A stretch of 64,000 bases of DNA from Haematobia irritans (Eukaryota > Arthropoda > Insecta > Diptera > Muscidae), in contig NC_134397.1 of assembly GCF_050003625.1 (NCBI RefSeq), forward strand, positions 225,804,537-225,868,536. Direction: 5' to 3'. Of this stretch, positions 21,786 through 32,015 are shown piece by piece (within the stretch, counting starts at the first letter, position 1; the number at the start of each line of letters is the position of its first letter). A model generated the notes under the pieces. The model was not told the DNA's origin. It ran no database searches and was given only the letters and a program-made list of their open reading frames with translations. A program made the translations under genes and the position numbers.

Positions 21786-23113
21786 ACTAATATAAAATAT
21801 ACTCGTATATGTACGATTTTATTTTACACATTATTTAAAATAGTGACTTTTTGAAGCTCAATCTTCCCAGCAATAAAAGAACAAGTATATACTGCCGTAA
21901 GTTCGGCCAGGCCGAATCTTATGTACCCTGCATCATGGATTGCGTAGAAACTTCTACGAAAGACTGTCATCGACAATTGAATTACTTGGGTTGTTGTATC
22001 TTAAAACTTCTTAACATCGTTTTCTAAATTGTGAGTTAGTCCATACGTAGTATCTATTAGACAATACGTAGAGAGCCAGAATTGAAATATGGGGGTCGCT
22101 TATATGGGGCTATATACAATTATGAACTTGAAATGGACCAATTTTTGTGTGATTGGGGATCTATTTATCTGAAGGCTATATATAACTATAGACCGATATG
22201 GACCTAGTTAGGCATGGTTGTTAACGGCCATATACTAGCACAATGTACCAAATTTCAACTGACTCGTATGAAATTTGCTTCTCCAAAAGGCTCCAAAACC
22301 AAATCTCGGGATCGGTTTATATGGGGGCTATATATAATTATGGACTGATATGAACCACTTTTGGCATAGTTGTTGGATACCATATACTAACTTCAGGTAC
22401 CAAATTTCAACCGAATCGGATGAATTTCGCTCTTCCAAGAGGCTCCGGAGGTCAAATCTGGGGATCGGTTTATATGGGGGCTATACGTAAAAGTAGACCG
22501 ATGTGGACCAATTTTTGCATGGTTGTTAGAGACCATATACTAACACCATGTACCAAATTTTAGCCGGATCGGATGAAATTTGCTTCTCTTAGAGGATTCG
22601 CAAGCCAAATTTGGGGGTCCGTTTATATGGGGGCTATACGTAAAAGTGGACCGATATGGCCCATACATCAGTAACAACTACTTGTGCAAAGTTTCAAGTC
22701 GATAGCTTGTTTCGTTCGGAAGTTAGCGTGATTTCAACAGACGGACGGACGGACATGCTCAGATCGACTCAGAATTTCACCACGACCCAGAATATATATA
22801 CACGCAAAAAAATAATTCTTTCCTCCCAAACGAAATTTTAGACAAACAAAGTTCGTTTCTTATTTGCTTTTCGCTGTAAGGAAGTGTATTTGGAAGAAAA
22901 GTATATACTTTTTGTGATAAACATTTATTCTTTTCCAGGATGTAACAACAATTTCATAAAGACTAACTAAAAAAAAATTTTTCTTGCTAATTGCATTTTC
23001 CCTCACATCTTTCTCACATCCACGAGTTTTTTTAGTTCTTAACACCTTTTCCTGTAATACCAACAATGTAGAAGAAATTATACGAATTTATAAATTTTTA
23101 AAATTTTTTTACC

Positions 23114-23190
23114 TTTCGCCTGGACGGAGAATCGAACCGCGGACCATGCACTTTGTAAGCCAACACACTAACCACTGAGCTATGTACCTG
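23114..23190 (-). other. tRNA-like Pol III unit inside the TA-flanked element
   Basis: Read on the minus strand: CAGGTACATAGCTCAGTGG begins an A-box-like TAGCTCAGTGGTTAGTGTG, followed about 30 nt later by the B box GGTTCGATTC. Spacing and arm order are tRNA-like, with CTTACAA in the anticodon-loop position (Val-type UAC if real). The anticodon stem pairs poorly, so it is a tRNA-derived promoter and not a functional tRNA gene. A diverged version is at 60177-60262. Confidence 0.6.
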
Positions 23191-23302
23191 TTATGGTCAT
23201 CAATAGATAATTATCCATATAAGTTATATTTATATAGCATAGCTTGCGGCGCCCACGAACCGAATAAACAAAGTTTATTTAACAGAAACAAACATTTAGT
23301 TT

Positions 23303-23411
23303 AGCACCGTGGAGCAGTGGTTGCTACGTCTGACTCTCATGCCAAGGGTCGTGGGTTCGATCCCGGCTTCGACCAATGTTTTTTTTTTTGTTTTTTTTTT
23401 TTTTTTTTTTT
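23303..23411 (+). mobile_element. Short SINE (tRNA-like head plus poly-T tail)
   Basis: AGCACCGTGGAGCAGTGG (A box) and GTGGGTTCGATCCCGG (B box), ending TTCGACCAA, then a ~33-nt T-rich tract. The head is the same type as in the SINE at 1568 (CACCGTGG, AGGGTCGTGGGTTC), but the ~250-bp body is absent. It is missing from the related element at 59873, so it inserted later. Confidence 0.65.
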
Positions 23412-23797
23412 ACATACATTATACATATGTTCGGAAGATTTTGAAAAAATGTTCAACAACTATATTAAATTTTGAACTGTAAAATGTGTTTTATTAAAGA
23501 CCAAAAGTCAGAAAAGAACAGTGTCTGATATAAACGAAATGGACTCTGTTGTTGTTTCAAAAATAACTTTTTTTTATTGAAAAAATAAAAACTTTGTAAC
23601 AAACGAATTTTTTTGGTGATAAAAGTTTAAAATTTTCGAAGCAATTCAAAAAACTCTAACAAAAGAAAAACGTTTTCGGTACACGTTTTCCAAACGTTTT
23701 TTTTTTTCTTTGCGTGTACTTTATGGGGTCTTAGAGCAATATTTCGATGTGTTACAAACTGAATGATAATTAATATACCCTATGGTGGAGGGTATAA

Positions 23798-24110
23798 AAA
23801 CGTCGAAAAAAGTAGTGAGAATGTTCTTTTTGGATACGGAAGTGATAAACAAGAACATCATCTCAGAATCGATGAATTTAACATGGGCTTGTCATAGAAC
23901 GGATGTCTACCATTTCAACAGCCGTTGAATTGAATTTGCAGCACTTCTTAAGTGAAGCTTTCGAATTCACTTATTTGGATGTGAATTACATATTTTTGTA
24001 ATATTTTGCCAAATAAATAATTTTTATAATTTTTTATGATTTTATGATCGGAAACATTTGACCCCAAATAGTTTCAAAAATTCGCAATTTTTCCAGATTA
24101 GATTTAGCAT
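23798..24110 (+). repeat. Dispersed repeat R2
   Basis: AACGTCGAAAAAAGTAG, GTTCTTTTTGGATACGGAAG, TTTAACATGGGCTTG, CGGATGTC and AGCCGTTG recur in reverse order and orientation at 45200-45500. Non-coding. Confidence 0.6.
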
Positions 24111-24113
24111 TTT

Positions 24114-24600
24114 TATACCCTAAACCACATAGTGGGGTATAAATAATATCGTTAATCTGCCAAAAATGTGTCTACCAGAAATATTGATTTAGACTGGATA
24201 AAATATATACCGATCGACTCAGAATCACTTCATGTGTGGATCTAGCGCTTGGTGTCCGTCCGTCTGTCCATGTGTTTATTGTTCACAGGATTCCGATTTA
24301 TATGAAATTGTATAGGGTGGTTTTGGGAACAACGATGAATTTTTATTGAATTTGGAAGAAATCGGATCAAATTTAGATATAACTCCAATATATGTATCGC
24401 CCGATTTCGACAAATGGAGTTACATGGTACTTTTTACTAAAAGAACGTCGTCAAATTTGGCACAAATTAATCCTTTTCATCACCCTTCAAGTCTGAAAAA
24501 TTTAATGGAAATCGATTTAGATTTAGATATACCTCACATATAACATATATGTATCGCCCGATTTTGCTAAATTTGGGTGTAAAACATTATTTATCAACCG
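24114..24600 (-). mobile_element. Mini-me-like family C repeat, partial
   Basis: TATACCCTAAACCACATAGTGG forms a hairpin with the following GGGTATA. Then come CGATCGACTCAGAATCAC and a GTCCGTCCGTCTGTCCATG microsatellite, plus CCAATATATGTATCGCCCGA. The same order is seen at 28317-28985. Confidence 0.65.
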
Positions 24601-24639
24601 ATCTTACTTAAACTTGGCTTACTCTTACTGACAAATTGT

Positions 24640-24802
24640 GTGGGATCCAACCACGGTTGCCAGAGTTGGTAGAATTTTATGAAAACTTGTATTTTTTTAG
24701 TGTTTGCAGGTTGGTAGAAATAAGTCTTGATGTTATGGTAGATTTTGCAAAATAAAATTTTGACACATTTCAAATTCAAAATTTTGATAAAAATTTTCTA
24801 TA
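24640..24802. repeat. Family B start fragment with a few 29-bp units
   Basis: CCACGGTTGCCAGAGTTGG and ATGGTAGATTTTGC, followed by decayed AATAAAATTTTGACA units. It ends where the family D start AAAACAAGTAAGG begins. Confidence 0.55.
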
Positions 24803-24827
24803 AAAAACAAGTAAGGAAAGTCTAAAG
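24803..24827 (+). mobile_element. Mini-me-like family D start, cut by a hAT-like insertion
   Basis: AAAAACAAGTAAGG then GTCTAAAG, identical to the start of the intact copy at 29347. It is interrupted at 24827 and resumes at 29146. Confidence 0.75.
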
Positions 24828-24832
24828 CAGGG

Positions 24833-24979
24833 ATCCGGAGCGGAGCGGAGCGGAGCGTGGAGCGGAGCGGAGCAAGCCCTTTTTTTGCCGGAGCGGGAGC
24901 GGAGCGGGAGCGGTATTTTTAAAATCCGGAGCGGAGCGGGAGCGGAGCGGTTTCCAAATGAAAAACCGCTCCGCTCCGA
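24833..24979. repeat. GAGCGG minisatellite, left subterminal array
   Basis: Alternating GAGCG and GGAGCG units, GC-rich in an AT-rich region, broken by a TTTTTTT and a TATTTTTAAAATC spacer, and closed by an inverted CCGCTCCGCTCCG. Confidence 0.9.
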
Positions 24980-25312
24980 ATAAAATATTACTTGAATGAA
25001 ATGTGTAACTTTGAAATTCCACTGTGTAGGTAATTTCAAATTTAGCTAGTACTTAGCGTAGTGTGAGTAAACGTTTAAAATGTGCGATATGTATTTTTGT
25101 ACGTACGTACATTGGGGAAAACACAACGTGTTTTTTAGTAATTGTTTTCAAAAACGGCAAATGTCAAAATATATATCTAGTATGTGTTGTAAAAGTAACA
25201 ACAGTACTTTCGATCAATTTCATCCCGTATTACTACAAAGATGTTTGTAATGAACGTCAAATAAATGCAATTAAACGATCTTATTTATATTTAATTTTTA
25301 GTTTTCTACACT
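24980..25312. other. hAT-like element interior, no gene recognised
   Basis: AT-rich and non-coding as far as I can see. Short palindromic ACGTACGTACGT near 25100. Confidence 0.5.
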
Positions 25313-25956
25313 GAAAAAAATATTGTCGTGAAGTCAAAGATTCCATGTCCTTAGAATAAGAATGCAAATTTTGCTTAACATGGAAGACGCATTTCTCTAA
25401 AATAAAGTTTTTTTTCTTGTCCAAAAGGCAATACACTTTTGAATGAAGTTGTAATGTCCTTATAATTAAGTGATTTTACTTAAAAATGTGTATCATAACA
25501 TGAAAGATACAATTTTTGAGGTAAGGTCAACGTGACTTTAATAATTAAGAAAAATTCTTTAAAATTAATAAAATTGTCTTTAAATTTGTTTCCTTTTTGC
25601 ATCTTGCCTACAAAGCAAAAAATCGTTAAACAAATAAGACATGTTTTTCAACACTTTATTTTAAAGACGCTTTTTACTTGAAACATAGCATAATTTCTAC
25701 TGGAAGTCGAGTCTTAATATGGAAAAAAAATAACTCGTTAACTCCTTTTTAAAGGATTTTGATAACAACTGACGAAAAAAAATCTAAAAAAAATTAAAAA
25801 TTAACATTTGCTTCCTAGAAGCAAGTACATAACCCCCAAATTTAAAAGAGAATTACGTCTTTAAAGTATCCTTACTTATATTCTCCGCTTCTATGGCTCG
25901 GAATTAATACCCAAACTGTTAAAGTAAAGACAAAATCTTTGGAACCGGGCATGCTT
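25313..25956. mobile_element. MITE family E, copy 1
   Basis: Starts ACACTGAAAAAAATATTG and ends CTTTGGAACCGGGCATGCTT. The interior AATTTTGCTTAACATGGAAG, ACGCATTTCTCTAAAAT, TAATTAAGTGATTTTACTTA and GACAAAATCTTTGG recur inverted in the copy at 43667-44258, and the left third recurs at 28025-28300. Ends ACACTGAAAAAAA/TTTTTTTCGGTGT form terminal inverted repeats. Non-coding. The right end abuts a family A element. Confidence 0.75.
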
Positions 25957-27514
25957 TTTATACCCTCCATCATAGGATGGGGGTATATTAACTTTGTCAT
26001 TCCGTTTGTAACACATCGAAATATTGCTCTAAGACCCCATAAAGTATATATATTCTGGGTCGTGGTGAAATTCTGAGTCGATCTAAGCATGTCCGTCCGT
26101 CCGTCCGTCTGTTGAAATCACGCTAACTTCCGAACGAAACAAGCTATCGACTTGAAACTTGGCACAAGTAGTTGTTATCGATGTAGGTCGGATGGTATTG
26201 AAAATGGGCCATACCGGTCCACTTTTACGTATAGCCCCCATATAAAGGGACCCTCAGATTTGGCTTGTGGAGCCTCAAAGAGAAGCAAATTTCATCCGAT
26301 CCGGCTGAAATTTGGTACATGATGTTGGTATATGGTCTCTAACAACCATTCAAAAATTGGTCCACATCGGTCCATAATTATATATAGACCCCATATAAAC
26401 TGATCTCCAGATTTGGCTTGCGAAGCCTCAAAGAGAAGCAAATTGCATCCGATCCGGCTGAAATTTGGTACATGGTATTGGAATATGGTCTCTAACAACC
26501 GTACAAAAATTGGTCCACATCGGTCCATAATTATATATAGCGCCCATATAAACCGATCCCCAGATTTGGGTTGCGGAGCCTCAAAGAGAAGCAAATTTCA
26601 TCCGATCCGCCTGAAATTTGGTACATGATATTGGTATATGGTCTCTAACAACCATGCAAAAATTGGTCCACATCGGTTCATAATTGTATATAGCCCCCAT
26701 ATAAACCGATCCCCAGATTTGGCTTGCGAAGTCTCCAAGAGAAGCAAATTTCATCCAATCCGGTTGTAATTTGGAACATGGTGTTAGTATATGATCTTTA
26801 ACAACCGTGCCAGGATTGGTCCATATCGGTCCATAATTATATATAGCCCCCATATAAAACGTTCTCCAGATTTGACCTCCGGAGCCTCTTGGAGGAGCAA
26901 AATTCATCCGATCCGGTTCAAATTAGGAACGTGGTGTTAGTATATGGTCGCTAACAACCATACCAAAATTGGTCCAATCACACAAAAATTGGTCCATATC
27001 GGTTCATAATCATGGTTGCCACTAGAGCCAAAAATAATCTACCAAAATTTTATTTCTAAGCCAAAAATAATCTACCAAGATTTTATTTCTATAGAAAATT
27101 TTGTCAAAAGTTTATTTCTATAGAAAATTTTGTTAAAATTTTATTTCTGTAGAAATTTTTGTCAAAATTTTCTTTCTATAGAAAATTTTGTCAAAATTTT
27201 TATTTCTGTAGAAAATTTTGTGAAAATTTTATTTTTGTAGAAAATTTTGTCAAAATTTTATGTCTACTTTGTCAAACTGAATTATATACGTATTGGATCG
27301 ATCTTTTTTGATTTGATATATACCACGTATGGACTTACATACAATTTAGAAGATGGTGTTAGGAGGTTTTAAGATACCTTGCCATCGGCAAGCGTTACCG
27401 CAATTTAAGTAATTCGATTCTGGATGGCAGTGTTTAGAAGAAGTTTCTACGCAATCCATGATGGAGGGTACATAAGCTTCGGCCTGGCCGAACTTACGGC
27501 CGTATATACTTGTT
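25957..27514 (-). mobile_element. Mini-me-like family A element, complete
   Basis: From the hairpin TATACCCTCCATCATAGGATG, through TGTTACAAACGGAATG (reverse), the GTCCGTCCGTCCGTCTG microsatellite, four clear ~152-bp monomers (GCAAATTTCATCCGATCC at 26285, 26437, 26590, 26742), a family B/29-bp insert at 27011-27280, to TTCGGCCTGGCCGAAC and GGCCGTATATACTTGTTTT. It gives the reference structure for the other family A copies here. No protein. Confidence 0.88.
27040..27280. repeat. 29-bp minisatellite inside the family A element
   Basis: About eight TATAGAAAATTTTGTCAAA units, preceded by a family B start (ATGGTTGCCACTAGAG at 27013). Confidence 0.8.
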
Positions 27515-27880
27515 TTCATTCACATTTGCTTTACTATTGTACTATACCTAGCATTCTCTTATTTCTGATATTAGTTCTCGAAAATTTAATTAAAATTATG
27601 GATAGTTTCAATTTTGGTTGAAAAATGTGCGCATATACATTTATTATACAATAAAGGGGGAAAAAGCGAAATTAGGTAACACTAGATCTGAGTAAGAATA
27701 TTCGTGGGTATACCAAGGACTGATGTCGATGGAGGTTGTTGCAAACATAAACATACACACACACACATTACAAATATAACAAAACCTCTTCTCTACGTCT
27801 GTTGCAAAACAAAAAAAAAAAACTTTCGGAGAGTAGTTACTTCTACTCTGTGTATAGACTTTCAATTCCAATCAGCGTTG
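27515..27880. other. No gene or dispersed repeat recognised
   Basis: AT-rich with a short CA run at 27752-27766 and poly-A near 27810. Confidence 0.5.
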
Positions 27881-28020
27881 CCGTTTTGGTCCGATCGGAC
27901 CAAAATTGGTCCAAAAGATTTCTAATTTTTAAATTTGGTCCGATGGTCAGATCAAACAGAATTTGGTCCACTTTGGGCCATTTTCATAAATTTGGTTTCT
28001 ATCACATATTAAATAGTAGA
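27881..28020. repeat. Possible hAT-type terminal fragment with TTGGTCC repeats
   Basis: CAGCGTTGCCGTTTTGGTCC resembles CAGNGTTGCC-type hAT termini and is followed by repeated TTGGTCC/GGACCAA. The other end was not found, so this is a weak call. Confidence 0.35.
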
Positions 28021-28024
28021 TGGT

Positions 28025-28300
28025 GCACCGCAAAGAATATTGTCGGGAGGCCAAATATTTCACATGCTTAAAATACGAATACGAATTTTGCTTAGAATAG
28101 AAGACGTATTTCTCTGAAATAAAGTTTTTCCTTGTCTAAAAGTCTCTAAACTTTTCAATGATGTCTGTTTGTCCTTATAGCTAAGTGATTCGACATAAAA
28201 ATGTGTATCCTAACATGAATGCAAATTTCATTTTAATGAAGTCAAAATGGATTTAATATTTCTGAAAAAATCTTCAAAATTAATAAAATATTTCAACACA
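28025..28300. mobile_element. MITE family E, 5' fragment
   Basis: GAATATTGTCGGGAGGCC, ACGAATTTTGCTTAGAAT, AGACGTATTTCTCTGAAAT and CTAAGTGATTCGACAT follow the order of 25313-25560. The second half is missing. Confidence 0.65.
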
Positions 28301-28316
28301 TTGTTTTAAAGTCATT

Positions 28317-28985
28317 ATACCCTAAACCACATAGTGGTTAGGGTATAATAAGTTTGATCTGTCAAAAAATGTGCCTACAAGAAATATTGATTTTAGACCC
28401 CATAAAATATATACCGATCGACTCAGAATCACCTCCTGAGTCGATCTAGCGCTTGGCGTCCGTCCGTCCATCCGTCCGTCTGTCCATGTATTTGTTGTTC
28501 ACAGGATTTCGGTCGCAATTATTAACCGATTTTGATGAAATTTGGTACAGGGAGTTTTTTTGGGCGCAAGGACGAACGTTATTGAATTTGGAAGAAATCG
28601 GATCAAATTTAGATATAGCTCCCATATATATGTATTGCCCGATTTCGACAAATGGGGTCACGTTGCACTTTTTTTACTAACCGATCGTCGTCAAATTTAG
28701 CACAAAATAATCTTCTGTATCACCCTTTAAGTCTGAAAATTTCATCGAAATCGGTTCAGATTTAGATATAGGTCCCATATATATGTATCGCCCGATTTTG
28801 TCAAATTAGGTCATAAAACCCTTATTTATCAACCGATCTTACTCAATTGGCGAAATGTAATCTTCTATAGCACTAACTATATGTGCAAAAAATCATCGAA
28901 ATCGGTTCAGATTTAGCTATAGCTCCCATATATGTACCGCCCGATTTTTCTAAATAAAATAAAACTCAATTGAACAAATAATACA
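28317..28985 (-). mobile_element. Mini-me-like family C repeat, longer copy
   Basis: TATACCCTAAACCACATAGTGG with a hairpin to TTAGGGTATA. Then GATCGACTCAGAATCACC, GTCGATCTAGCGCTTGG, a GTCCGTCCATCCGTCCGTC microsatellite, and repeated AAATCGG..AGATTTAGATATAG and CCCATATATATGTATYGCCC phrases with ~130-bp spacing. Located inside the hAT-like element next to its right subterminal array. Confidence 0.7.
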
Positions 28986-29005
28986 ATGTTTGTACTATAA
29001 TTTTC

Positions 29006-29143
29006 TCGAAGAGGAGCGGAGCGGAGCGTGGAGCGGAGCGGAGCGATTTTTTTTTTCTCGGAGCGGAGCGAGGAGCGGAGCGGTTTTTTTTTCTCCGGAG
29101 CGGGAGCGGAGCGGAGCGAAAAAAATGGACCGCTCCGGATCCC
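29006..29143. repeat. GAGCGG minisatellite, right subterminal array
   Basis: GGAGCGGAGCGGAGCG blocks separated by poly-T, closing with GACCGCTCCGGATCCCTG. It has the same unit as the left array. Any frame through it is low-complexity Arg/Ser/Pro/Ala and not a gene. Confidence 0.9.
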
Positions 29144-29145
29144 TG

Positions 29146-29346
29146 GTCTAAAGTCACAGCACTTTGTAGATCTACATTTTCGATACCATATCACATCCGT
29201 TAAATGTGTTGGGGGCTATATATATAAAGGTTTGTTCCAAATACATACATTTAAATATCACTCGATCTGGACAGAATTTGATAGGCTTCTACAAAATCTA
29301 TAGACTCAAAATGTAAGTCGGCTAATGCACTAGGGTGGAACACAAT
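29146..29346 (+). mobile_element. Mini-me-like family D, continuation of the interrupted copy
   Basis: Resumes with the duplicated GTCTAAAG, then CACTTTGTAGATCTACATTT, GTGTTGGGGGCTATATATA, CTCGATCTGGACAGAATTTG and GCACTAGGGTGGAACACAAT. These phrases repeat in order at 29409-29610, so the family D start region is present twice in tandem. Confidence 0.75.
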
Positions 29347-31193
29347 GTAAGTAAAAAACAAGTAAGGAAAGTCTAAAGTCGGGCGGGACCGACTATATTA
29401 TACCCTGCACCACTTTGTAGATCTAAATGTTCGATACCATATCACATCCGTTAAATGTGTTGGGGGCTATATATAAAGGTTTGTCCCAAATACATACATT
29501 TAAATATCACTCGATCTGGACAGAATTTGAGAGACTTCTACAAAATCTATAGACTCAAGATTTAAGTCGGCTAATGCACTAGGGTGGAACACAATGTTAG
29601 TAAAAAAATATGGGAAACGTTTAAATCTGAAGCAATTTTAAGGAAACTTCGAAAAAGTTTATTTATGATTTATCGCTCGATATATATGTGTTAGAAGTTT
29701 AGGAAAATTAGAGTCATTTTTACAACTTTTCGACTAAGCAGTGGCGATTTTACAAGGAAAATGTTGGTATTTTGACCATTTTTGTCGAAATCAGAAAAAC
29801 ATATATATGGGAGCTATATCTAAATCTGAACCGATTTCAACGAAATTTGGCACGCATAGCAACAATGCTAATTCTACTCCCTGTGCAAAATTTCAACAAA
29901 ATTTTAAGCAAATTAGGGTAAAACTCGGGCTTCTGGGGCCATATAAGTCCATATCGGGCGAAATATATATATGGGAGCTATATCTAAATCTGAACCGATT
30001 TCTTCCAAAATCAATAGGGATCTATTCTGAGCCAAAACACATACTTGTGCCAAATTTGAAGTCGATTGGACTAAAACTGCGACCTAGACTTTGATTACAA
30101 AAATGTGTTCACGGACAGACGGACATGGCTATATCGACTCAGGAGCCCACCCTGAGCATTTTTGCCAAAGACACCATGTGTCTATCTCGTCTCCTTCTGG
30201 GTGTTGCAAACATATGCACTAACTTATAATACCCTGTTCCACAGTGTGGAGAAGGGTATAAATATGGAAAACATTTAAATCTGAAGCGATTTTAAGGAAA
30301 CTTCGCAAAAGTTTATATATGATTTATCGCTCGATATATATGTATTAGAAGTTTAGAGAAATTAGAATCATTTTTACAACGTTTCGACTAAGCAGTGGCG
30401 ATTTTATAAGGAAAATGTTGGTATTTTGACCATTTTTGTCGAAATCAGAAAACATATATATGGGAGCTATACCTAAATCTGAACCGATTTCAACCAAATT
30501 TGGCACGCATAGCTACAATGCTAATTCTACTCCCTGTGCAAAATTTCAATTAAATCGGAGTAAAAGATTGGCCACTGTGGTCATATGAGTGTAAATCGGG
30601 CGAACGATATATATGGGAGCTATATCTAAATCTGAACCGATATCAATAAAATTTGGTACACTTGACTACACTAATAATTGTACTCCTAGTGCAAAATTTC
30701 AAGCAAAATTGGGGTAAAACTCTGGCTTTTGGGACCGTATTAGTCCATATCGGGCGAACGATATATATGGGAGCTATATCTAAATCTGAACCGATTTCAA
30801 TAAAATTTGGCACACTTAACTATAGTAGAAATTGTTCTTCTTGTGCAAAAATTTAAGCAAATTAGGGTAAAACTCTGGCAAAAATTTAAGCAAATTAGGG
30901 TAAAACTCTGGCTTCTGGGGCCATATAAGTCCATATCGGGCGAAATATATATGTGGGAGCTATATCTACATCTGAACCGATTTCTTCCAAAACCAATAGG
31001 GTTATATACTAAGCCAAAACACATTACAAAAATGTGTTCACAGACAGACGGACATGGCTATATCGACTCAGAAGCCCACCCTGAGCATTTTTGCCAAAGA
31101 CACCATGTGTCTATCTCGTCTCCTGCTGGGTGTTGCAAACATATGCACTAACTTTTAATACCCTGTTCCACAATGTGGCGCAGGGTATAAACA
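29347..31193 (+). mobile_element. Mini-me-like family D, two copies in tandem
   Basis: Copy one (29347-30256) runs from ACAAGTAAGGAAAG and TATACCCTGCACCAC to CATATGCACTAACTTATAAT and TTCCACAGTGTGGAGAAGGG. Copy two (30257-31193) lacks the first ~280 bp and ends GTTCCACAATGTGGCGCAGGG. Both have repeated TATATGGGAGCTATATCTAA monomers, and near the 3' end ACAGACGGACATGGCTATAT and CGACTCAGGAGCCCACC-type core. Short frames in it (MGAISKSEPISTKF types) are monomer translations, not genes. Confidence 0.8.
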
Positions 31194-31195
31194 AG

Positions 31196-31700
31196 TTGAC
31201 AAAATTTTCCATAGAAAAATGCAAATCTGGGGATCGGGTTATATGGAGGCTAATAAATATAGAGCGATATGGACCAATTTTTTCATAATTGTTGGAGGTC
31301 TTTTACTAACACCATGTACCAAATTTTAAGTGGATCGGATAAAATGTGCTACTCCAAGAGGCTCCAAAATGTAAATCTGGGGACTGGTTTATTGGGCTAT
31401 ATATAATTATGTACCGATATGGACCAATTTTTTTTATCGTTAAAGGTCATATCCTAAGATCATGTAACTAATTGTAAACGGATCGGACAAAGTTTGACCC
31501 TCCAAGGGGAACCTCAAACTAAATTTGCAATACCATCCAACTGACATCAATAAAAACTACTTGTGCCAAGTTTTCGATAGCTGGTTTCGTTCGGAAGTTA
31601 GTGTGATTTCAACGGATGGACGGACGGAAATCACTAGATCGACTCAGAATTTCACCTCGACCAACAATATGGGGTCTGAGCTCTACTATCCTCCAATGTG
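31196..31700 (+). mobile_element. Mini-me-like family A, partial
   Basis: Two to three monomers (AATCTGGGGATCGG, CCATGTACCAAATTTTAAG), AGTGTGATTTCAACGGATGG, GATCGACTCAGAATTTCACC and ATATGGGGTCT. Both termini are decayed. Confidence 0.7.
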
Positions 31701-31774
31701 AAGCTCATTAGATTTAAGGTACTCTATTCAAAATGAATATTTGATAGAAATTTTTAATGTTTTTTTAAAATCAT

Positions 31775-32015
31775 ATTTGTTGTTTTGATCTCAGCTTTAA
31801 AACCATTGTGTTGACTAAACTACAAGAGTAGCTTAACCAACAGAGGAAAATAATGTTTGTAAAATTTATTTGGTCAAAGCCCTATAGACTGCAAAATGGT
31901 TGGATGGATGCACGTTTCGGAATTACCACATTCCTCATCAGCATCCTCTTCTTGCAGCAAAACTATCAACCCATTATCAGAATAGATTCAGGCAGTTCAG
32001 TAAACCCATGGTGAA
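31775..32015 (-). repeat. Dispersed repeat R1
   Basis: TTAAAACCATTGTGTTGACTA, AGCTTAACCAACAGAGGAAA, CCCTATAGACTGCAAAATGG, TTTCGGAATTACCACATTCC and TTGCAGCAAAACTATCAACC, in inverted order to 35810-36050. Confidence 0.75.

Larger units (their letters stand above)
22801..23716. mobile_element. TA-flanked non-autonomous element carrying a tRNA-like unit, copy 1
   Basis: 916 bp, starts CACGCAAAAAAAT and ends TTTCTTTGCGTG, flanked by TA on both sides. The flanks rejoin into the uninterrupted family A wording seen at 26035 (reverse strand), which proves the boundaries. The interior (23065-23310) is shared with the element at 59873-60701 and holds a minus-strand tRNA-like unit. A SINE head with a poly-T tail is nested at 23303-23411. 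No transposase is present, so mobility would need an outside enzyme, probably of the Tc1/mariner superfamily given the TA target (inference). Confidence 0.8.
21881..23797 (+). mobile_element. Mini-me-like family A element, interrupted
   Basis: Starts ACAAGTATATACTGCCGTAA, then the palindromic TTCGGCCAGGCCGAA, about five ~152-bp monomers with TATATGGGGGCTATA, the block TTTCAACAGACGGACGGACG, and the end TATGGTGGAGGGTATAAAA, which forms a hairpin with upstream TATACCC. A TA-flanked element with its own termini (22801-23716) splits it within AATATATATA/TACTTTATGGGG. No protein is encoded. Confidence 0.85.
24828..29145. mobile_element. hAT-like DNA transposon with GAGCGG subterminal arrays
   Basis: Begins CAGGGATCCGGAGCGG and ends with its inverted copy CCGCTCCGGATCCCTG. 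It is flanked by a perfect 8-bp target duplication GTCTAAAG (24820-24827 and 29146-29153). An 8-bp duplication with CAGGG termini is characteristic of hAT elements. Both ends carry ~140 bp of GAGCGG-type repeats. The ~4.3 kb length is inflated by nested repeats: MITE E, a complete family A element, and family C. No transposase frame is visible in the remaining ~1 kb, so it is non-autonomous. Confidence 0.8.

Noticed and set aside
23114..23190. Functional tRNA-Val gene
   Set aside because: The A and B boxes are present but the anticodon stem does not pair well, and it sits in a repeated mobile element, so it is called tRNA-like only.
24776..25039. Arg/Ser/Pro/Ala-rich frames over 24833-24979 and 29006-29143
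   Set aside because: Translations of the GAGCGG subterminal repeats of a hAT-like element, without start context or domain.
29741..31151. Frames reading MGAISKSEPISTKF-like peptides, also at 26292-26907, 37775-38266, 46939-47160 and 54134-54620
   Set aside because: They recur because they translate the repeated monomers of mini-me-like elements; no domain is present and the frames shift between monomers.
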